Shown here one piece after another: positions 20,300-31,718 of a stretch of DNA of 64,000 bases. The first letter of the stretch is position 1, and each line of letters opens with the position of its first letter. The translations under genes and the position numbers were made by a program. The stretch comes from Cylicocyclus nassatus (lineage: Eukaryota > Nematoda > Chromadorea > Rhabditida > Strongylidae): contig CATQJL010000223.1 of the NCBI GenBank assembly GCA_958299035.1, forward strand, positions 79,625,322 to 79,689,321. The letters are read 5' to 3'. The notes below the pieces were generated by a model. The model was not told the DNA's origin. It saw only the letters and a list, made by a program, of their open reading frames with translations, and did not search any database.

Positions 20300-23200
20300 A
20301 ACAGATAATCTCCCGGACAGCGTCTTAAAATCTAGAATTATTGAAATATGGACTCTGTTCTCTCCAATTTCAACTATAACGCTTCACACTCTAAAGACAT
20401 AAGAATCCTGCGTATATATCATGCAACATATGAAAAAGAGCAAATCATCGCAAGTACCCCATGCCATCTTTTGAGAAAATGTCAGTGTTTAGCATGCTGG
20501 CACAGGTGATTTCAACCTTGATAGACAATTTTTGATGAATACGAAACTATACATTGAGGTAAATTCTCCTTGATGTAGCTTTCCAAGGTACAATCGGCTT
20601 TGTTGTGGTTCATTTCATTTTTAACAGCGAAGCTGAGGCGGCCGAAAAGGTAAGTGTTACGAATCGAATATCATTCAATCGGGCGTTCATGAAGGGCCGG
20701 CAGTGTTCGCTATGCGCCAATAGGGGTCTCCGAGCGGTCTTTGGGGCTAATTCCGCTTTCGTGGATAACAAATTGTCACATTTCTTCTTCAAGTTGACGC
20801 ACACTCTTCCTCTTTTCTTTCGATCAAAGAAAATCACTCCTTTCAGTGATGCTTGTGATATAAATATTATCACGCCTACTCACAACAGAACACGGATTAC
20901 ACATATTTGAACAACTTCTCACACCTCCTTTCCTTCAAAGTTTTATTGTCTTTGACTCACGCGCATACAGCTTGAAAAGTTGAGGCTATAAAACGTTGAA
21001 GATCATTATTTTCCTAAGAAAATGTGCGTGTAAACGGCAAACTTGGTTGTACAAAGCCATTGCCGGTTCAAAGCTAATTAAGACATGCAACTAGGTCACT
21101 TTATATGGCCCGTACCTGGAGGTGATTTCAAAGGGCAATAACGTGCCTAATTTTGCAATTTGTGTGTGCAATTTCTTCGCAGTAAAACGCTCATGACTTC
21201 GCCTACAAGGCCGTTCTGCATATATAGAAGATAGATTTGAAATCAGCGTTCTATGCTGCATCGATATGTATACAGCTTGTTTGGATTGGCACTTCGACTT
21301 CTGACCATTCCCTTGTGGCGTACAAAATTTCCATTTTACATAAGCTTTTCAATATTCTGACATAAATCTGTTCTACACCTAAAGTTCAGTATACAGTAAT
21401 TGGTTCCAAAACTCCTCTCCTTTTTTAGGATCCAAAATACCAACGACGCTGCTCCTTTGAAGAAAGAAAGGGCCTTCAATCGAACAACTCAGCAGCTGGC
21501 GCGATCCAGAGGAAATTCGAAATGGATAGTGGCCAAGGCTAACTCGATTTGAGAATGTCTATTTGCCACCCTCATGATGGGTCCTGCTCTCCTTTATTGC
21601 TATTGAGGCAGCTGGCAACTGGTGCTTGTGGTTGAAACATCTCGGCCACACAAGTGCTTTTCTGAGACAGATTTCATTCTTACAGATAGCTTACTGTTAA
21701 AAGAACACACAGATTGTGCCGTTAAAGATGTGTGATTTTTGGGATGAATTATAAAAAACGACATTGATATCTTTTTAAAAGTGTTAGGCTATGATTACTC
21801 AGGGGTTCTCTTTGTCTTTTTCGTCCGCTCCTCCAACAGCGCAGAAAAGGCAAAGCGAGCATTGCGTGCAAGAGGTCATAAAATATCCACATGAACGAAA
21901 GTAAAAAAGAGAAATTCACAATCAGGAACTTTACACACCGCTGAGAGTTATGGCATGCCTTGAATGAGCGTCACTGTACATCATGCAAGCAGAGGTATGA
22001 TCGTCTCCATAATTAGTGTAGAGGCGGGTTGTGGACTTTCGATTGTAAGGATGAACTTGTTAAACCTCCACGTCATAGCATTGTTTTTCGTATGTACTCC
22101 CTCGCTATCAAAAACCGCCACGCATTGAGTTGGCAAAGCCCCACCTTAACACGAATCGTGGAGTCGATGATAGAATAACAGGCTAAAGGCAGTGGCTCGG
22201 CAAATCTCAACCAATCAAATTTGCGCTCAACTGGGGTTTTTCAATACGCTGATCCCGAAAATCCACTTTTTAAAGCTTGAAAACGACGAAAATAAGCGTT
22301 TTTTGTGCCCCTTCCATTTGGAATTGGACGAGTGGAGCAAAGCCGATGACGCTAAATCATTGCAGGACCCAATGGTTATAGCGTTGTGGCGGGCAGCCTT
22401 CAATGCTAAGAAGGAAATTGCCAACTCGTCCAGATGCGTGTAAGATTGACCTGCGCGTGTAAGTTTGAGAGCGATTTTCTCGGCAAGGAAAGCATGCTGT
22501 GCAACCGGGATTGTACTGTTTCCATACTTATTGGATAAGGAACCTACCGCGTTGAACTCCTGAGTTGTTGGATTTCGCCGATCCACTGCCTTCAGGTTAT
22601 TAGGTCATTCCATAATTCGTAGCGTTTTCATTTTCGTCCTCAGTTCTTTGGGAGGCGCTTAATTTGCAGCAAGATGTGTATATCACTGGAAAGGGCTAAT
22701 CACGCTGTTTGGGTCATTCTAACTGATTTCGATGGAAAGCTAATCTACTACGATACTTTAGCTTCCAAAAATGGAAATCTCAAAAGGCAAAAAGATGCAT
22801 TTTCGACATTTGATGAGTTTTGCGTATAAAAAGCTAGCGTTTTTTGCGTTTGTCAGCCATTGTAGAAAATGGCGTTCTCTCGCCCACTCAAAAGAGGTTA
22901 GTTGCTTTGAAAAAGCAAGAGTTAAGGAATTTGACTTTTCGAGAGATGGGTAGGAGGTCCTGCGCTGAAATTCGCTGAACAAGAAGAAGGCTGTTGACTG
23001 TATCGTATGCAATCCAACTATACCGTCTAAACAAGGCCATACCACAAGTAGCCCTAAAGGCAGATCCACAGAGTTTTTTTGCACGAGAAACGTGACCTCA
23101 TTCGGCAAACGCCGTCAAAGCTGTCCTGCAAGATCTGGCTGGAAAGAACTTCAGCACCCAAACTACTCCACAATTCTTGCTCTGTAAGATTATTATTTGT

Positions 23201-24620
23201 TTCGCTCTTTTGCAAACCTTATAAACTGTGCATGCCTCGATTTCAGAGAGTTATTTGAGCGCTAGTTGAATGACTTTCTTGGGACCCGGCGCCCTGCCTT
23301 TTTCAAAAATTGACATTAAAAAGCTGACAGGAATGTGGCAAAAGGTTTTCGCTACGTCGTGAAATATTTTGTTGACTGGGTACTACTGAAATTGATGATT
23401 TCTGTTGGTTCTAAAAACGCTACGAACTCATGGCACGTCCCAGTAGATTGTTCCTTGAGGTGTAATCTAGCTCAAGGTACATTTCACCTCAGGTTCATTA
23501 ATGAATACGGCCACAAGAGGTATCTGCATCCATTATGCAATAATCGACAGCGTTAGACACTAGACCATTCGAGATCTTTAACACCTATCGAAATTACTCT
23601 TGCACTCTTGTGCATACATCAGGTGAGAAAAAATACGATTTTTCCAAATTGTCGTTCTGCAGATAACGAAACGGTTTTGAAATCAGCGTTTCATGGGAAT
23701 GTCATAACATATCCATGTCACACATCGAAAGGCCACGGCCACAAAGTATTCTATCCCAGTATTTGCTTCAAGAGCCACTAAAATCTGAGTGCATGTGCAG
23801 GAGCCCAGACTTGTGAGTAATACATTGAGATTCATCTGTTTTCGGAATCTATAAATACTTTTACAAAATTTCGTTTTCCAAGAAGCAGCTGAAAATATGC
23901 CTATACTTTTCAGTCACCCTGTATAACTGGAATTATGGTGTATTTGTTGTTGAGTTCATATTTCTCATCTCATTGTGAGAGGAAACAGTCCTGCAAGCAA
24001 GGCTAAATTCAGTATTGCAGTTTGAAGTGTTATCAATGTGTGTAGTTGATGGGGTCAAACTGCAAGAGTAGAAGAGACCTTTCTGTGTGTCACACTTCCT
24101 CATTGTTGACTAGTTATATTGAATGATCTACTGAGCAAGTTACACGTATCTTTGAGAGAACTAAAAGCTTATTGGAAAGCGACATCCCTTCAAATATTTG
24201 TAACTGATTTAGGGTTCCTCATTTAAAGGCAGCGGCTGGGAAAAATTGCGACTGCGAGCTTTTCGCACCTGCATAACCTTCTGGATCCCCTGAGTTTAGA
24301 ACTGTGCTTGATGCTTTATCGGCGTTTTCCGGCCCTAGAGAATGCTGAGAAGGCTGCGCGAGCGATTCCCGTCAAAACAGCGATTGGCTGAGGATACTGT
24401 AACTCCACCCATTTTGGCGGTAATTGGCTGATCGGCTCAGGCAGCCAGTACGACTCAGCTGGCGATCGCTCGCCCATCCTTTCAGCAATTTCCAAAACTG
24501 GAAAACGCCTTTTCGACTTTTCAAGCGCAGCCCTGGACTTAGCGCATCCAAAAGGTCAAGGAGGGATAGTAAGCTCGTAATTGCAATATTCCCCAACCAC
24601 TGCTTTTGAGGAGCTTATCC
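20300..24620. other. Gene-poor stretch with scattered exon-like pieces
   Basis: Possible small exons occur, such as 20629-20650 (between ACAG and GTAAGT) and 21432-21540. The second follows a stretch resembling the one before the exon at 28119 and shares an APxKKE core with it, so both may belong to a repeated element. Pieces of the 25489 MITE family occur near 20555 and 23455-23520. No complete gene was found. Confidence 0.35.
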
Positions 24621-24682
24621 GGTAACTTGTCATAACATGGTCTCATATTTTATCTTCCTAAAAGTGTAAGGAGCATACTCAC

Positions 24683-24803
24683 AGGTTCTCCACCTTTCTT
24701 CATTTCTTCTCGTTTTATGTTTCGCTCCATACGAGGACACTGCTGGTTTAATCTGCGCTCCAAAGGCGGCCATCACAAGTAAAACCAGACTCAAGGATAC
24801 CAT
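24683..24803 (-). CDS. Candidate first exon of a small secreted protein
   Basis: An ATG at 24803 opens a frame with a textbook signal peptide: a short N-terminus, then a hydrophobic run (SLSLVLLVMAAFGA), with likely cleavage after FGAQ or so. A basic stretch follows (AKHKTRRNEERWR). The exon ends at a GTGAGT donor (24682 downward). Upstream on the same strand, a TATA box lies about 105 bp before the ATG. No later exon could be joined with confidence on the minus strand down to 20 kb, so the product is unknown and the locus may be partial. An upstream in-frame ATG would add MIYVFR. Confidence 0.5.
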
Positions 24804-24907
24804 TCTAAATACATAAATCAAATCTTTTTAACGTGAATTAGTGACGAGCGAAGCACACACTACAGCAAATGAATCAGACTCAATCTGACTTACTCAACAA
24901 TTGCCTC

Positions 24908-24915
24908 TTTATATA
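24908..24915 (-). promoter_or_regulatory. TATA box (TATATAAA) before the 24803 exon
   Basis: On the minus strand TATATAAAG sits about 105 bp before the ATG, predicting a start site near 24880. Its clean context next to a signal-peptide exon is the best promoter signal in the window. Confidence 0.5.
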
Positions 24916-24932
24916 GTCTGGCAGTTGTTAAT

Positions 24933-24980
24933 TGACGTTAGTGCAACACTACACAATAGTTGCCATTCCTATTAACGTCA
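24933..24980. promoter_or_regulatory. Two ACGTCA half-sites upstream of the TATA box
   Basis: TTGACGTTA (24932-24940) and TTAACGTCA (24972-24980) are inverted copies of a CRE/bZIP-type half-site, 20-70 bp upstream of the TATA box. Binding is inference. Confidence 0.3.
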
Positions 24981-25488
24981 CATCATTTCATATGATCATG
25001 TGTGTCATTGCACTCTGTTCACCTATGGCGGTCCCTTCCTAGATTCTCGGAGAGACTTAGGATTTACAGCAACTCAACGGTTGTAGGGCGTTAGGCGCAA
25101 ACCCGATTTCTTGGACCTAAAAAACTCCACGTGCAAATGTCTCCGACGCCAAAAACAGAGTTTGGACCGATACCTTACCCGACGCCGTTACAAAAATGGC
25201 GCATAGTTTTCGCTTACGGGCTGCAATACTTTTTTGCAGGAAGAAAATTGCTGTTTTTGAAGAGTAGAGAAGGTTTACGATAATTCCAAACTTTCAATCC
25301 AGTCTGATTTTCGTGCATTATCTGCTACTTCCCATATAGAGAGGCGCGGAGAGCAGTATCCGCAAAAGCAAAACATCTCTGGCAGCCTCCTCGTCCAGAT
25401 ACATCGACTATAGAGAAAAATATGTAAGAAAAAGCAACATATAAAAAGGAACAGTGATTATATGATGGGTGCTTGTTATGCAGACCAG

Positions 25489-25675
25489 TGGCCGTATTCA
25501 TCATTGATCCTCGAGGTAAATTCTACCTTCAGGTAGTTTTATCACTCATTATCAGCAAAATTACATTGAGAATTCACTTCAAGGTACTTTGTGAATACGT
25601 GTACTTGCTGATAATGAGTGATAAAACTGCCTGGAGGTAGAATTTACCTCGAGGTATCAATGATGAATACGGCCA
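25489..25675. mobile_element. 187-bp MITE, TIR TGGCCGTATTCATCATTGAT
   Basis: The ends TGGCCGTATTCATCATTG and CAATGATGAATACGGCCA are inverted copies, and the arms extend inward about 85 bp (CACTCATTATCAGCA and TGCTGATAATGAGTG). No clear target duplication is visible. Diverged relatives lie near 18.2, 20.5 and 23.5 kb. Confidence 0.75.
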
Positions 25676-26019
25676 TAGTTGGATGACTGCAACCAACCAA
25701 AAGTATGTTTTTTCATCCAGTTGTTTCAATCTGCTCCTGTTTCATAAACAGATGTGATAGTATGCCTATAGCATACCGATTGCGCAAAATTCACTCTGTT
25801 AGCTTATTCATGAACGCATATTCACACAGTCTTCTCATCATTACGACATCTGTCACCCGATTAATATCCTTGCTGTAGATGAAAATCTTTATCGACTATG
25901 AAGATAATAATTATAGCCTCGTTATTATTAGGCTTTAAGAGTTGAAAATTTGGTAATAGGTTCCTTTCTGCACCACAGAAATAGTCTCTCATTAACGTTG
26001 TGACAAGATCTTTACTTAC

Positions 26020-26150
26020 TGTCTTCTCAATTCGATAAAGTTCATAGAAGATGTTACATCTGATTTTCAAGCAATAAAAATGCATGACGGTAACCACTAT
26101 ACAGCGTAAAGCATCAAGAACTACGACAGGAGGTTCTGCGAGGTTCACTG
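26020..26150 (-). CDS. Exon-like open block with consensus splice sites, unidentified
   Basis: On the minus strand, a CTTACAG acceptor is followed by 131 nt open in one frame, ending at a GTAAGT donor. It encodes 43 residues (VNLAEPPVVVL...YELYRIEKT) with a hydrophobic centre that could be membrane-spanning. No neighbouring exon or start was found and no family is recognised. It could be a lone exon of a gene fragment, or chance. Confidence 0.3.
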
Positions 26151-26295
26151 CTGTAAGACCACAAAGTGTTTCCTCATCTTATACGTGGATATGTATACCT
26201 ATCGTATTACCGCTAGGGTATGACAACATATGACACCCTCTATTCTGCCGTCCTTGCAGCCTCATCTAGTCAAACTTGATTGAAATTCACACATA

Positions 26296-26475
26296 CGGTA
26301 CCGTCGGCGCCGCCGTTAGAAAAATGCCTCGGCAGATTTCGGGTCAGCTAAATGTTGACAACGGTATTCACAAAACTAATTGCAGATTTGGAGAGCTTTT
26401 TTGAAGTTACCTCTTTCTTTGTGGAAATCTGGCTTTCAGGAAAGTTATACCGAAACGGCGGCGCCTACGGTACCG
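26296..26475. mobile_element. 180-bp TA-flanked MITE, TIR CGGTACCG
   Basis: The ends CGGTACCGTCGGCGCCGCCG and CGGCGGCGCCTACGGTACCG are flanked by TA at 26294-26295 and 26476-26477. This fits a Tc1/mariner-type non-autonomous element. Confidence 0.75.
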
Positions 26476-27280
26476 TAGATTGCAATAAGAAAAGCATATG
26501 TTCTCTTAATGATGAGTGTAAAGTTTTTCAATAAGACCTAAAGATTTTTTCCATAGCGATTCTTTGCCGAATATGCATGATCACCTCCATTCGATAATGC
26601 GGTCTATATGATTGCTTTTGGTAGCGTACAATTTCATGCATGCATTATGTATTTCAAATTATGCATTACATACATGTTCGCAAAACCTAGTAACCGAGGT
26701 ATTAATGATTTTCTTGGAAAACTTCAAAGTAACAATAAGATGTCAAAGCAAAGAATTGGTATAAATCACCAATTTATATCCAGGACCCGGCACGAGGTTG
26801 GCAAATGAAAAGCTGGAAATCGTTCTTGGCAAAAAACGCAAAGGGGTAATCGTTTTTGCGGGGTCCGGGGCGGAGCCGGAAAAAATTGGTGGTTCATGCT
26901 CTTTGCTTATCTTAACATGTTGTATGCCTCAACAGGCTACCACTGGAGTTCGCGTGCGTCAAACAACGCCGTCGCTAATTGCCACACGCGCGACGTCGCT
27001 CAAACGATGCTATTTGTAACAGCATGAGTAGTTCTCATTGCATGCGTAACTATATGGCACGAAATTGCGTAAGCGAACAAATAGGGGCTAGTGGAAACAA
27101 AATATGAAGATTTATAAAAAAAACTTATGTGAACGGAAGGAGTAATAAGCATTTTTTCGAAAATTTTGCATAACTGGTGAGTGAAGATGTGAATTCAAAT
27201 GACTTGTCTGCAAAGCACAGACCACAATATGGTATGAAACTTGAAAGATACATGCACACGGCCTGCGGGGCTTAACTAAC

Positions 27281-27742
27281 AAGGGAACCGTGTCGAGTCG
27301 AAGTGGCCTTTCCAGATGAGACCCATACTGCTTTGAAGAGTATTAAGCGGTGATTCCAAATCTGCCTTCCAAATCTGCCAAGCGCCTCTGGACGCTGAGT
27401 TATGACCGTTCTTCGGAACGAAAAATGAATGCAGAATTTAGGTAAAATTGATTGTTATAGTCTTTCCAGCGCTCAGATAAAGCAATGTTAAGTATTAGCA
27501 TATTGAATAAAATGTATCCATTGCATAAACAGCTCTGATACTTGACACTGGACCATTTGAGCACCTTCGGGCTATCTTGCTTCAGTTTTGCGTTCAATTT
27601 TTTGACCTGAAAAACGAGCATAACTCGGCGTCCATAGGCGCTTACCAGATTTGGAAAGCAGATTTGGAATCACCGATTAGTGCTCTTCAAAGCAGTATGG
27701 GTCTCATCTGGAAAGGCCACTTCGACTCGACACGGTTCCCTT
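27281..27742. repeat. 462-bp fold-back with ~140-bp nearly identical arms
   Basis: The left arm starts AAGGGAACCGTGTCGAGTCG and the right arm ends with its reverse complement. Arms stay nearly identical for about 140 bp (GTGATTCCAAATCTGC). It belongs to the dispersed family seen at 19.5, 37-38 and 55 kb, but is the least diverged copy. Confidence 0.75.
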
Positions 27743-28118
27743 GTAAGAAGATTCAATGAAAAATTACTGACTGAAGGTAGTGGTAAACTTTTCTCTGAAA
27801 ATTTCCAGCTACCAAAAAGTGGAAAATGGCTCGCTTTGCAACGCAGAGATGACGAAATTGCGCAGGACTTGGTGCGTATATGCGCAGTAGGACTAATTAA
27901 CAAAGTATGAAAAATCACGAAAAAATTATGTGAATGAAGAGCGTGCCCAACTTTTTTCCAAATTAGGTTGTCATTTGACAACCTAGTGACAACCTGTGGT
28001 TAGCAAAACTTTCAGCTCACAAACTTTTTTCAAAATTTTTACATAAATCTACTCTACATCTGAAGCTTAGTATATATTGACATTTTAGTTTCAAACCTCT
28101 TCCTCTCCCCATTGCTAG

Positions 28119-28513
28119 AGCCAAGAGTAGCTTCAGCAGCCCCGTTTCTTAAAAAGGAAAGCGAGCTCTTATCGATATGTGCGGGAACGGCGTCACTCAT
28201 GGGCTCATTAATCGATAAAGGGCAGCAGCTAAGAATTGTCGATCGCGAGGAGGAAGGTGAGTAATTCCTTGTGTTTTAAAGGTAGTCCTTTTAGGATTGC
28301 TACAATGAAGGAAGGTGAGTGTTTTTGATTACCATTTTCATATTTGTGATAGTTTTTTTCAACTTTGTCGTTACAAAATGCCAGTTTGCCGTTTTTCTTA
28401 TTTCTTAGCCTCCACCTTGCGTCTGTTTGTTCTATCCTTTGTGAAACTTTTTACTGTTCTGGTGCTTATTGTTTGTATTCTTCTCATTTCAGGTACGGCC
28501 GCACACACTGTTG
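28119..28513 (+). CDS. Two phase-compatible exons inside the hAT element, unidentified
   Basis: After a TTGCTAG acceptor, 28119-28256 is open for 46 codons (APFLKKESELLSICAG ... RIVDREEE) and ends GAAG|GTGAGT. A second, 21-nt exon (28493-28513, after TTTCAG, before GTAAGT) keeps the same phase and adds GTAAHTV. The splice signals are good. No start or stop exon was found. A diverged relative of the first exon, preceded by a similar intron, lies near 21432. No family is recognised; it may be the element's own accessory gene or a captured host fragment. Confidence 0.4.
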
Positions 28514-28569
28514 GTAAGTATCCTGCATTTTTCGTTTTTTTGACAATCTTCTTTGTGGGCTCCCTGAAA

Positions 28570-29400
28570 GATCGAGACTTTGAGAACCGCTGATTCAAAC
28601 GTCTGTTTGGCAATGGATTAAGTTTGACTATGTGATGGGGTGGTAGAGTAGATGTCAAAAGCCTGACCATAGCCTTGCTAGATCAGGGGTGTATAGGCCT
28701 TATCAAATTGAGTGTCGTTTGCACCAGCATCTCCATCTTCATGCTGGACTCTACGTCTCTTCTGCGGCACGTGTTCCCTAACCACTTCCAATCGATTGAG
28801 GCTCCGCCTTTCCCACGCTCGCCCTGGGAAAGTGCTCAGAGAGCAGCCCTGTGGAAGAGACGCAGATTCCAGCGCGAAGATGGAGATGCTGGTGCAAGCG
28901 ACACTCAATTTGATAAGCCCTATATAGACCGAACACCCAGTACTGCGCTATAGCTGCGCTATGAGTGAGTATGATAGTCAGTGTCAACAATGCCCTTTAT
29001 ATGGTCATAGAAGATTTCTATCAAAATCCACACAGTGTTTGATAAGAGAACAGTTCACTGTTGGCAAGGCCTTCATCTTTGCGGTTCATTTTTGGTGTTT
29101 TTGGGCATAAACAGGCATTGCTGAACTGTTCTCTTAATAAACACTATGTGGATTTTGATAGAAATCCTTTATGACTATATAAAGGGCATTGTTGACACTG
29201 ACTATCATACTCACTCATAGCGCAGCAGCAGCGCAGTACTGACTGTTCGGTCTATACATCCCGATCTAGCAAGGCTGAGGTCAGGATTTTTACATCTACT
29301 CTGCCACTCCATCACATAGTTAAACTAAATCCATTGCCAAGCACGGCGTTTGAGTCGGCAGTTCTCAAAGTCTCGATTTTTCAAGAAGCCCTAAAGAAGG
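28570..29400. repeat. ~830-bp fold-back inside the hAT element
   Basis: The outer arms (GATCGAGACTTTGAGAACCG near 28571 and CAGTTCTCAAAGTCTCGAT near 29360) and inner arms (TGAGTGAGTATGATAGTCAG near 28964 and CTGACTATCATACTCACTCA near 29200) are inverted copies around a centre near 29085. A 225-bp MITE sits in the left arm only. Confidence 0.75.
28700..28925. mobile_element. ~225-bp MITE (CTTATCAAATTGAGTGTCG), copy 1
   Basis: The ends CTTATCAAATTGAGTGTCG and CGACACTCAATTTGATAAG are inverted copies, and the centre holds TCGATTGAGGCTCCGCC. A second copy lies at about 50065-50305. It lies in only one arm of the surrounding fold-back, so it inserted after that formed. Confidence 0.7.
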
Positions 29401-29698
29401 CGGACGGACCGCCGAAACGTTGGCTTGTCGTTAAAATAAAGTCTTGCTACCAACCTTGGTCAACAGCTTAAAAAACTGTATTACAATTGATCACAATGCC
29501 AAGATTTACTGACATCCGAGCACAAAGGCTTCTTTGTCTTTCATTTTTTTAATACGGGTTATGCGTTGTTTGCTTGGGAGTGCACATACATTACCTAAAT
29601 TGTTATATGTAATCATTGATGAGCATGCTATTATTATGCAGTCCTTCGCATGCTATTTTGGTACTGCTGCGCACTCCTCCCTTTCTTCTTTGCCCTCG

Positions 29699-29707
29699 TA
29701 TAAATAG
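29699..29707 (+). promoter_or_regulatory. TATA-like box TATAAATAG with a downstream hairpin
   Basis: TATAAATAG is followed about 42 bp later by a perfect 8-bp stem (CTTTCGGT TCTGCG ACCGAAAG, 29749-29770). The downstream 64-codon frame has no ATG at its start. A real promoter here is unproven. Confidence 0.3.
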
Positions 29708-30588
29708 TTGCGCACCGCTAGTTTTCCTTCTCTGTGGGTAAAACGGATCTTTCGGTTCTGCGACCGAAAGAGTGGCGTACCTTCAACCTTCTGTGGCAGC
29801 TGACGTGTTTATGTTGTGCGGGATGTTGCTCGTCATTATCAAGGGAGAAGTGGAACAAGGAAGTGACTTTTTTGTTGTTGCTGTTTTTCTCAAAGATTTG
29901 CTTGTATGTCTCTCATACTTCCATATAACTTAAGTGAATTGTGATCGCGATCATTGCTCTTTCAACTGAGAGCGATGCTTAAGATTGGGCCCTTCTCTAA
30001 ACATCCTTTTTCTTCGCTCGTCCTTTTTCTTTTGAATGTTTTTAAAAGGATCAATCGTTCTTACTTCGTTGTTTTGATTGTCAGACGACTCTCATGCATA
30101 TCTTACTTCATCTTTAGCCTCTCTAAGTTTGCAATTTTAGCTATTGCTGTTATATAGATTATCTTCTATGTTAATGTTAATAGTTTTTGTATAGATTATC
30201 TTCTATGTTGATGTTAATAGTTTATCTCCTAGTAAAGCGTTCGGCATGGCAGACTTTGCCCAAGGCGCTCAAATTTCTTCGATTTTTCTTCACTTCTCTC
30301 ATCTCTTCTCACACACGTCCCATTTGCGTGTTAAGCATGCTGGCGCTTCTAGACTAGCGCGGGACGAGAAAAGGAGAGAAGAAAGTATGAGGTGAAAGGG
30401 TGAAGAAGCATTACAGAAACTGGCGCTTCGGGGTGTTTTTGAGCGCTCAGTTTGGCCAGTGCCTTCATTACAAGCATTAGTTCCCGATTTTGGACCCAAA
30501 GGTGTATTCGTAAAAGACTTTGGGGTCAAAGGAGAATTCGTTTTCAAAAACCCCTTTTGACAATCTCGTGCCGGGCCCTGTTTATATC

Positions 30589-31718
30589 TCTTCGGGTTGT
30601 TAACAACTTAGAACTACGAGAACTTTCCTAAAACACTAAACAGCTTACATTAGCATAAAGATGTGACGATGCATGACGCTATAAGGGTCGCGCATATGGG
30701 GAAGTTATAAGTGGGAAAAGCAAGAAAACTAAGGGTAAAAGAAGTTTCAGGAAAATATGAGTTGTTTTTTTTGATGATTTTCAAAACCAAAAAAACTCCG
30801 AAAATTTTTTTATCTTAAGGAACATACCTGTATAGAAGAACTAGAGCTTAAATTGCCAAAAGCTAGCGGGTGGCAGTGTATGAATAAATCTAGCGGATTT
30901 GACTTGCATTCTGAGATATTCTGGAGCCGGATAAAAGGAACTGGTGGTTTTTAAAAAGAGACGCTCTGCACTCGTCCGCACCCAGCGCAGCGCATGGGCC
31001 CGCGTCTTGGTTTAAGATTACGTAGTGGACGGTGGATTCAAAAGATGCCATCTCTCCTATTCACATACTCAAAGATGAGTACTTTTTGTATACTCTATAT
31101 GCCTTCCCTACTCAAATAATCAAATACAAAATAGAATGTATTTTATCGGTTACTCAGGATATGGAATCAACTTGCGGAGCACCAATTTTTCTATTTTTTA
31201 TTCATTCGAACATGTGATGCACTCGTTCGAGTAATCGAGTATACCTTGGGGCTTATTCATAAATGCAAGATTTGAACATTTGGCTTCAAATGATGCGAAA
31301 ACTTCGAATTTTAGAAAAAGTCCGACACTGCATCGCAGGCCGTCACTTTTTTGCTTTTCTATTCTTGACAATCCTCGATGTGAAGTCTAATAACAATCTA
31401 TCATTTTTCATAATCGCATCAGAAAATATGTGTATATCAATATTAGGGCTGATTGCTAGCTTATTTAATGTTTAAAAAAACCCAGAAATCGTCGAGGATA
31501 TGCAGATAAAGCACATCTGTAAAATTTTGCAACTCCGAGTCTTTTCCTCTCACAATCTTCTTCCACTGCATAAGTAGGACCGTGCTATAATATCGAGTTG
31601 TTTCGAATTTAGTTGGATCAAACGAGTTTATGGCTATCATAAACACAATTTACCATGTGAAAAAGGCAAGTGAGAGAGAAGAGAAAATTTGGAGGATTCT
31701 GCGTGGTTTCGTTACTGT
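30589..31718. other. No gene recognised
   Basis: Unassigned single-copy-looking sequence between the hAT element and the mariner-like repeat. No splice-supported coding block was seen. Confidence 0.35.

Larger units (their letters stand above)
26781..30580. mobile_element. 3.8-kb hAT-type element, no transposase seen
   Basis: The ends are CAGGACCCGGCACGAG (left) and CTCGTGCCGGGCCCTG (right). The 8-bp duplication TTTATATC is perfect (26773-26780 and 30581-30588). Together these identify a hAT-superfamily insertion. The interior has no hAT transposase motifs. It holds two fold-backs (27281-27742 and 28570-29400), an exon-like block on + (28119-28513) and a TATA-like site at 29699. It is therefore non-autonomous, carrying captured or element-borne sequence. 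Its TIR resembles that of 51869-52594 (CAGGGCTCGGCACGAG). Confidence 0.85.

Noticed and set aside
20605..20910. 101-codon plus ORF and its 87-codon minus shadow
   Set aside because: The two overlap almost completely and neither has recognisable motifs. Only a 22-nt exon-like piece at 20629-20650 was noted.
25121..25210. Telomere-like TTAGGC repeat
   Set aside because: Only single scattered TTAGGC/GTTAGGCG matches occur near here, no tandem array.
29734..30157. Open frames after the TATA-like box at 29699
   Set aside because: The first frame starts only at GTG, has no family motif, and is leucine/cysteine-rich by AT/TTG bias. No splice signals support it.
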